NCBI GenBank assembly: GCA_002687255.1
Contig: NYZR01000042.1
Coordinates: 1 to 9,470, forward strand
Reading direction: 5' to 3'
Source: Candidatus Pacearchaeota archaeon
GTDB taxonomy: Archaea > Nanobdellota > Nanobdellia > Pacearchaeales > GW2011-AR1
DNA length: 9,470 bases
The translations under genes were made by a program, and so were the position numbers. Positions 5,789 to 9,470 of the stretch are shown here, piece by piece; the stretch's first letter is position 1; every line of letters begins with the position of its first letter. The notes below the pieces were generated by a model. It saw only the letters and a list, made by a program, of their open reading frames with translations. It made no database searches and was not told where the DNA came from.

Positions 5789-7691
5789 AGAGAGTTTCGA
5801 CGGCGTTGGCACCGCCAGTCCACTGACTGACGTTGATGATGATGTACTCAGCCGGGTACTGGAGTGCCAGCCCAACCTCTACGTGTAGTTCGCCGTTAGC
5901 AATCGTTGACGTTGTGTTGTTTGTGGCATCACAAGTCACATAGAAAGCCTGAGACTCACTGGTTCCCTTAAGTCCTCCGTTTGCCCACAGGGTGCGAAGG
6001 TCAGTCTGAATAACCGAGATGACTCGCTGCCTGAGGTTGACATCGTTGGGCTCAAAGACTGCAAACTGAGTGAGGGTCTTCATACGAGCCTTCACGTAGT
6101 TAAGCGTCCTACGAATAGGAATGTACTTCGCAGGGGCAGTTGGTGCCAGAGTACGAGTACCGTTTACGATGGCTCCGGTACCCGGAACCAGCCTAACTGG
6201 GTTGATGTTTGCGTCGTACAGCGTGCCCTCTTCGGCTTCGGTGTAGTTGGACGCCAAGCCAAACACGTTGGCTAGTTCTAGGGTGTAGCCAGCGGGGGCC
6301 TTAGCCACCGAGTGCATACGCTCTGCCTTGCCGTAGATAGCCATGATAGCCCCACCCAGAGGTGCAGTACGCAGGGCGGCTGGTCCAGTCTTGGTGGGGT
6401 CACTCACAGTGGCACCGGGGTAGTACACCGCCCCATAACCGCTGTTGGAGTACGGAGACACCGCACTTAAAGCCTGTGCAGCAGTAGTGAGCGACGTATC
6501 CGGGTCGATGATCACGAACCCGGTGCCTCGTGTCTCTGCATACGCCAAACCAAAGTTCACCGTTGACGAATCGGTAACCCCCGGCATGTTGATAATCAGA
6601 TCACCTGTGACCTGCTCCAGATAACCTAGGGAAGCGTTGTAGTCGGCAGCAAGTGCAGCAGTACCATCAGATCCCCCTACCAGAGCATACGTACCGGCGG
6701 TAATCGTCGTATTCGCAGCCTTGGTTGGGGCAGCCAATGCAGACACCCGCAAGTAGTCTGAGTAGTTGTTCAGTAGGGCCGTGATACAGCGAGCATTGGT
6801 GGTGTCAATGGATATTTCACTCCACCGCTCCTTCTCAGCCCCACCCAACTTGACGATCATGGTGAACGTCCCGTAGGTAGTAGTACTCGCCGCTTCGTCC
6901 CCAGCCGAAATCTCAACAGTCAGGTCACTGCCCCATGCGCCAGCGTTCTCTGCCGTAAGCAGGAAGTAATTGGAGGCTGTATCCGCCACGGTGCCCCGGA
7001 CGTAGCCCGTGGCCTTCTCAGCCTGTCCGCCTGTGGCTCCACCAGTCAAGGTGAAAGTAACGGCGGTAGCGAACGAGGTGTTGACCTGATCACCAGAGAC
7101 ATGATTGTTAGTGGCCTGTGCGGACACCGTGATGTACTGAGAGCCAGAAACAGCGTTGTTGATAGCCTCTGTAGCAGTCCCTTCTGACGTGGCGTTGGCG
7201 AAGGTCAGGCCAACGTAGGTCTCCTTGGTGACGCCCTTGTACTTGACGGTCACGTCCAAGAGGCCCGTACCACCACTAGTATCAGTATCATCATTGCTAG
7301 CATTCTCGGAAGCAACAATAGTGATGTTGTCTCCATCGACACCTGCCAACTTGGACGTGGCGGTAAACAAGGTCTTGTTGGTGTCGTGCGTCAGAGCGAG
7401 GGTTGAAGCAGTGTTGGCAGTAGTGCTGCCAGTCAACACGCGAGACACATAACACTCCACTCCACCATTGGCGAAGAACTGGAATACAGAATACCCCAGT
7501 TCAAATGAAGGGCTGATGTCACCGTAGACGCTGACAAATGAATTCCATGAGGCAATCAACACGGGCTTGCCTATTGGACCCCGTGTGGACGTTCCAACAA
7601 AGGATGCAGTCGTCCGACCGGGTCGGTTTGTGACGATGGCCTTAAGCGGGGCCTCGTTGATGTACACGCCGGGGCGTGAATAGGATGGCAT
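5787..7691 (-). CDS. Tail sheath protein
   Basis: 634 residues, starting at ATG 7691 with AAGGAG at 7705-7700, eight bases upstream. It opens with YSRPGVYINE (4-13), then FVGTSTRGPIGKPVLI (31-46) and SVFQFFANGG (68-77), the standard N-terminal signature of contractile sheaths. The C-terminal part (about 505-634) has IPIRRTLNYVKARM, FEPND, LWANGGLKG, FYVTCD, NN and YPAEYI, matching the conserved sheath C-terminal domain that interlocks neighbouring subunits. Between them lie inserted beta domains: about 107-221 and 242-343, each with an AG-x-x-G-x-x-(I/L)T turn and each ending in a GG-x-x-G segment, which suggest a doubled domain. Residues about 350-500 form the core sheath domain (FVIIDPD, VYYPG, APLGGAIMAIYG). 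Sheath subunits surround the tube and contract to drive it into the cell. Length and motifs fit the family well. Confidence 0.97.
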   Translation of the reverse strand: MPSYSRPGVYINEAPLKAIVTNRPGRTTASFVGTSTRGPIGKPVLIASWNSFVSVYGDISPSFELGYSVFQFFANGGVECYVSRVLTGSTTANTASTLALTHDTNKTLFTATSKLAGVDGDNITIVASENASNDDTDTSGGTGLLDVTVKYKGVTKETYVGLTFANATSEGTATEAINNAVSGSQYITVSAQATNNHVSGDQVNTSFATAVTFTLTGGATGGQAEKATGYVRGTVADTASNYFLLTAENAGAWGSDLTVEISAGDEAASTTTYGTFTMIVKLGGAEKERWSEISIDTTNARCITALLNNYSDYLRVSALAAPTKAANTTITAGTYALVGGSDGTAALAADYNASLGYLEQVTGDLIINMPGVTDSSTVNFGLAYAETRGTGFVIIDPDTSLTTAAQALSAVSPYSNSGYGAVYYPGATVSDPTKTGPAALRTAPLGGAIMAIYGKAERMHSVAKAPAGYTLELANVFGLASNYTEAEEGTLYDANINPVRLVPGTGAIVNGTRTLAPTAPAKYIPIRRTLNYVKARMKTLTQFAVFEPNDVNLRQRVISVIQTDLRTLWANGGLKGTSESQAFYVTCDATNNTTSTIANGELHVEVGLALQYPAEYIIINVSQWTGGANAVETL

Positions 7692-7699
7692 AACAGTTA

Positions 7700-7705
7700 C
7701 TCCTT
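7700..7705 (-). promoter_or_regulatory. Ribosome binding site of the sheath gene
   Basis: AAGGAG sits eight bases before ATG 7691 in the 31-base gap after the preceding gene. No promoter-like pair is evident in the gap, so the sheath is probably read from the same transcript as the neck genes. Confidence 0.75.
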
Positions 7706-7722
7706 ACAGTGGGTTACGGGTT

Positions 7723-8436
7723 TCACGACAATACATCAGCCGTTATCTTGTCTTTGACGGCGATCTCGGCCTGAGCCGTTACCTGCCCGATGCCTGCCAA
7801 GTTGGAGGCCGGGATCTCTGCCGTGATTGATAGTGTGTAGACCTTTCTGAAAATACGTTTCTTGAATCCTGCTTCTTCATCGACCATGTCTGCACTCCTC
7901 CAGTCCACCAAATCCATGTGGCGCTGAGAGTCGTCAATACCCACAGCCAAATACCCCCGCCTGAACGGGGCTACCTTGGTCAGAATGTGGGATTGCAGAG
8001 CACGGTCGTGTAGCGCCGAGCGCGTAAACGTGGTGACTTGATACAGCAAGTCAACAGGTACGTGCTCCAAGGCGCTGACAAATGGGAGTGACGCTGCCCC
8101 GTTAGCAACTAACGTGCTTACGTCAGTAGTGGTATCAGGCCAGTACGTGAAAGATTTAGCATCATCTGTGGCGTAGTGGTCATCAGGTTGGCCCGTCGGG
8201 GCTGTGCCTCGGAAGTTGTAGATGTTCTGCTCAGAGTGCTGCCGAGCCCTAGCATGGTTGATGTCCAGCATTTCAAGAGTGATGAACGGGTACTTCTTCT
8301 CGGTCTCCCCCTCGGGGTACCGGAAGAACACCTGTACATCACGGGTGGTGTCCCGGTCATCAACCAACTGAATGCCTGAGAACTTGGCCTTCAAGGCTTG
8401 GTCTTCGGCAAGCAGGAACCCAGCGCGATCAGGCAT
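7723..8436 (-). CDS. Probable tail terminator / tail completion protein
   Basis: 237 residues beginning MPDRAGFLLAEDQALKAKF. ATG 8436 overlaps the end of the previous gene by 8 bases, with AAGAAGG about 10 bases upstream. No membrane segment or enzyme motif is visible. The YPFITLEMLDI stretch (about 49-59), the central LLYQVTTFTRS (about 130-140) and the mix of charged helices and short strands are like small ring-forming completion proteins that work out their place by interacting with tube and sheath ends. The identification rests chiefly on position: the gene directly before the sheath commonly encodes the protein that caps the finished tail and binds the neck (T4 gp15-like role). I do not recognise a specific family. 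Other neck or joining functions are possible. Confidence 0.55.
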   Translation of the reverse strand: MPDRAGFLLAEDQALKAKFSGIQLVDDRDTTRDVQVFFRYPEGETEKKYPFITLEMLDINHARARQHSEQNIYNFRGTAPTGQPDDHYATDDAKSFTYWPDTTTDVSTLVANGAASLPFVSALEHVPVDLLYQVTTFTRSALHDRALQSHILTKVAPFRRGYLAVGIDDSQRHMDLVDWRSADMVDEEAGFKKRIFRKVYTLSITAEIPASNLAGIGQVTAQAEIAVKDKITADVLS

Positions 8437-8869
8437 AGTGCTGATTCACCTTCTTACCTATGTCTTCAACCACATCATCCAGTTTCTTAAAGATGGTGCG
8501 CCTTACGAAAGCCTTGGGAGGCTTGATAGCGTCACCAACCTCCAGTTCCAGAGGCTTATGGCTGAGATTGGGCGGGACTTTGAAGAAGCCGAAATCCAGT
8601 TCGACTCCGTCACCCTCGCCGTCCTCCACCTGTACTACATCGTAGTACTTGGCAATGCCTTGGTAGTCATCATCACGCTCCAACCGTTCCCGAGACTCCG
8701 AAACGTGCTCTTCCAATACCTCATTAGCAGCCTGTGCGAACACACTGGGCAGCGTCTTCACAAACTCAAATGCGTAGGCTAGTACTGCTGGAGTGCCTGA
8801 CAACAGGCTAGGGCCACGGTCTACGGGGAGGTCAAACGAGTACGAAGGTGCATCGTCATACTGAGCCAT
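8429..8869 (-). CDS. Small neck / HK97 gp10-like connector protein
   Basis: 146 residues from ATG 8869, with GAGGAGG at 8880-8874, four bases upstream. The C-terminal part is basic and helical (AFVRRTIFKKLDDVVEDIGKK), preceded by an acidic VEDGEGDGVELDFG strand region, and residues about 27-60 are helical (VLAYAFEFVKTLPSVFAQAANEV). This size and alpha/beta pattern, together with its place between a head-closure-like gene and a tail-completion-like gene, fits small head-tail joining proteins of the HK97 gp10 type. It shows no recognisable enzymatic motif. Its stop codon lies within the next gene (8-base overlap), so the two are probably translationally coupled. The structural call is reasonable; the exact family is uncertain. 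Confidence 0.5.
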   Translation of the reverse strand: MAQYDDAPSYSFDLPVDRGPSLLSGTPAVLAYAFEFVKTLPSVFAQAANEVLEEHVSESRERLERDDDYQGIAKYYDVVQVEDGEGDGVELDFGFFKVPPNLSHKPLELEVGDAIKPPKAFVRRTIFKKLDDVVEDIGKKVNQHYA

Positions 8870-8901
8870 CTGGCCTCCTCACGTACTCTGGGCGTCTGAG
8901 A

Positions 8902-8923
8902 GGTTCTGGCGCGCACCGGAACC
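8902..8923. other. Short inverted repeat in the 73-base intergenic gap
   Basis: The gap 8870-8942 is the longest non-coding stretch here. It holds GGTTC (8902-8906) and GAACC (8919-8923) as a 5-bp stem, with a further GG/CC pairing inside after one mismatch and a six-base loop. On the minus strand it is not followed by a T run, so it is not a typical intrinsic terminator. It may be an RNA processing or stabilising hairpin, or chance. Confidence 0.3.
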
Positions 8924-8942
8924 TATACTAATGATACACCAT

Positions 8943-9470
8943 TTAAGCGGGGAGAGTAGCAGGCCAAGCGTAGTCGTTAGCAGTTATTCTGGTGGGACCG
9001 GGGTCAAAAGCGAACTCCTGATCCATGTACCTTTCAATGCCCTCAAAGCCAATGATCAGTTCGTCCCTGACCCTACCGCGAGACCGGTAACCCGTGACGG
9101 AGTAAAACCTACCATCGTAGAAGAACATATCGTTTAGGTGTGTACGGTACTCTGTAACGTCACTGATACCAGCATCCCGCATGTCCTTCACAGAGGCCAC
9201 GCCAATGGCTGTCTGCACCACATACCGACCGTCTGCCTGAGCCCTCTTGGTGTCCTCGGTCTCCTGTATCTGTACTACTGGTAGTACAATCCCGGTCTGA
9301 TAGCGCAAGCCGCCTGTGGCTGACAGCCCCTCATCGTACACATCGTCATACAGGCTGTCTGTGGCTGCTGTGTCCCCAAAGGGCTGCAACTCATACCAGA
9401 CAACCATCTCCCCCGTCTCACGGTGGTACCTCCGGTAGGTGTCCCAGATGTGGTCTGCCTCACGACGCAC
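8943..9470 (-). CDS. Neck / head-closure-like protein (start at or beyond window edge)
   Basis: 175 codons are visible before TAA 8945-8943. The first visible codon is GTG at 9470-9468; it could be the start or an internal Val, so the gene should be treated as possibly partial. Features include MVVWYELQPFGD near the N-terminus, SLYDDVYDEG, a RYQTGIVLPVVQIQ strand, and the section HLNDMFFYDGRFYSVTGYRSRGR, then ELIIGFEGIERYMDQE. The beta-rich build with an HLND-x-x-x-YDGR-x-x-x-V core looks like small head-closure or neck proteins that sit between portal/adaptor ring and tail. I do not recognise a named family. Position first in the order neck, completion, sheath, tube supports the role. It is separated from the next gene by 73 bases. 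Confidence 0.5.
   Translation of the reverse strand: MRREADHIWDTYRRYHRETGEMVVWYELQPFGDTAATDSLYDDVYDEGLSATGGLRYQTGIVLPVVQIQETEDTKRAQADGRYVVQTAIGVASVKDMRDAGISDVTEYRTHLNDMFFYDGRFYSVTGYRSRGRVRDELIIGFEGIERYMDQEFAFDPGPTRITANDYAWPATLPA

Noticed and set aside
5773..5823. Upstream in-frame ATG (5823) for the tail tube gene.
   Set aside because: It would overlap the sheath C-terminus and add an Arg-rich leader unlike tube proteins; ATG 5772 has a strong ribosome site and the proper family start.
8902..8923. Intrinsic transcription terminator.
   Set aside because: The stem is short with a mismatch and no T run follows on the minus strand.

Overview
This window reads as part of the virion gene block of a contractile-tailed (myovirus-type) bacteriophage or closely related prophage. 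Every credible gene lies on the minus strand, so transcription runs from position 9470 towards position 1, and the genes are tightly packed with strong Shine-Dalgarno sites. The order follows the usual contractile-tail order: neck/connector genes, tail sheath, tail tube, a gp26-like tail assembly/baseplate protein, tape measure, and a baseplate hub-side protein. The base composition looks slightly above half G+C. A tape measure carrying a peptidoglycan peptidase suggests a host with a thick wall, and an actinobacterial or other Gram-positive host is a reasonable but unproven guess.

Region by region, on the minus strand: 9470-8943 is a neck/head-closure-like protein whose start lies at or beyond the window edge. 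A 73-base gap with a small hairpin follows. 8869-8429 is a small neck protein, overlapping by 8 bases the 237-residue probable tail terminator/completion protein at 8436-7723. 7691-5787 is the tail sheath (634 residues), and 5772-5152 is the tail tube (206 residues). 5119-4316 is a T4 gp26-like protein with two CGHC motifs. Its end runs into a second reading frame (4350-4183) with no good start of its own, which looks like the product of a +1 or -2 programmed ribosomal frameshift. 4183-2102 is a 693-residue tape measure protein with a complete M15-type zinc peptidase domain. 2102-2025 is a 25-codon mini-gene. 2025-1 is a tube-fold/hub-adapter-like protein of at least 675 residues that leaves the window still open.

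Together these genes build the tail. The hub-side protein and tape measure start assembly, the gp26-like protein and its frameshifted form probably chaperone the tape measure, tube and sheath polymerise along it, and the neck proteins cap the tail and join it to the head. The most notable points are the recoding site, three consecutive TAATG stop/start junctions that couple translation from the recoded frame through to the hub-side gene, a near-perfect 63-base tandem duplication inside the tape measure gene, and an apparently doubled beta domain in the sheath. No tRNA, CRISPR array, insertion sequence, attachment site, promoter or convincing terminator was seen.
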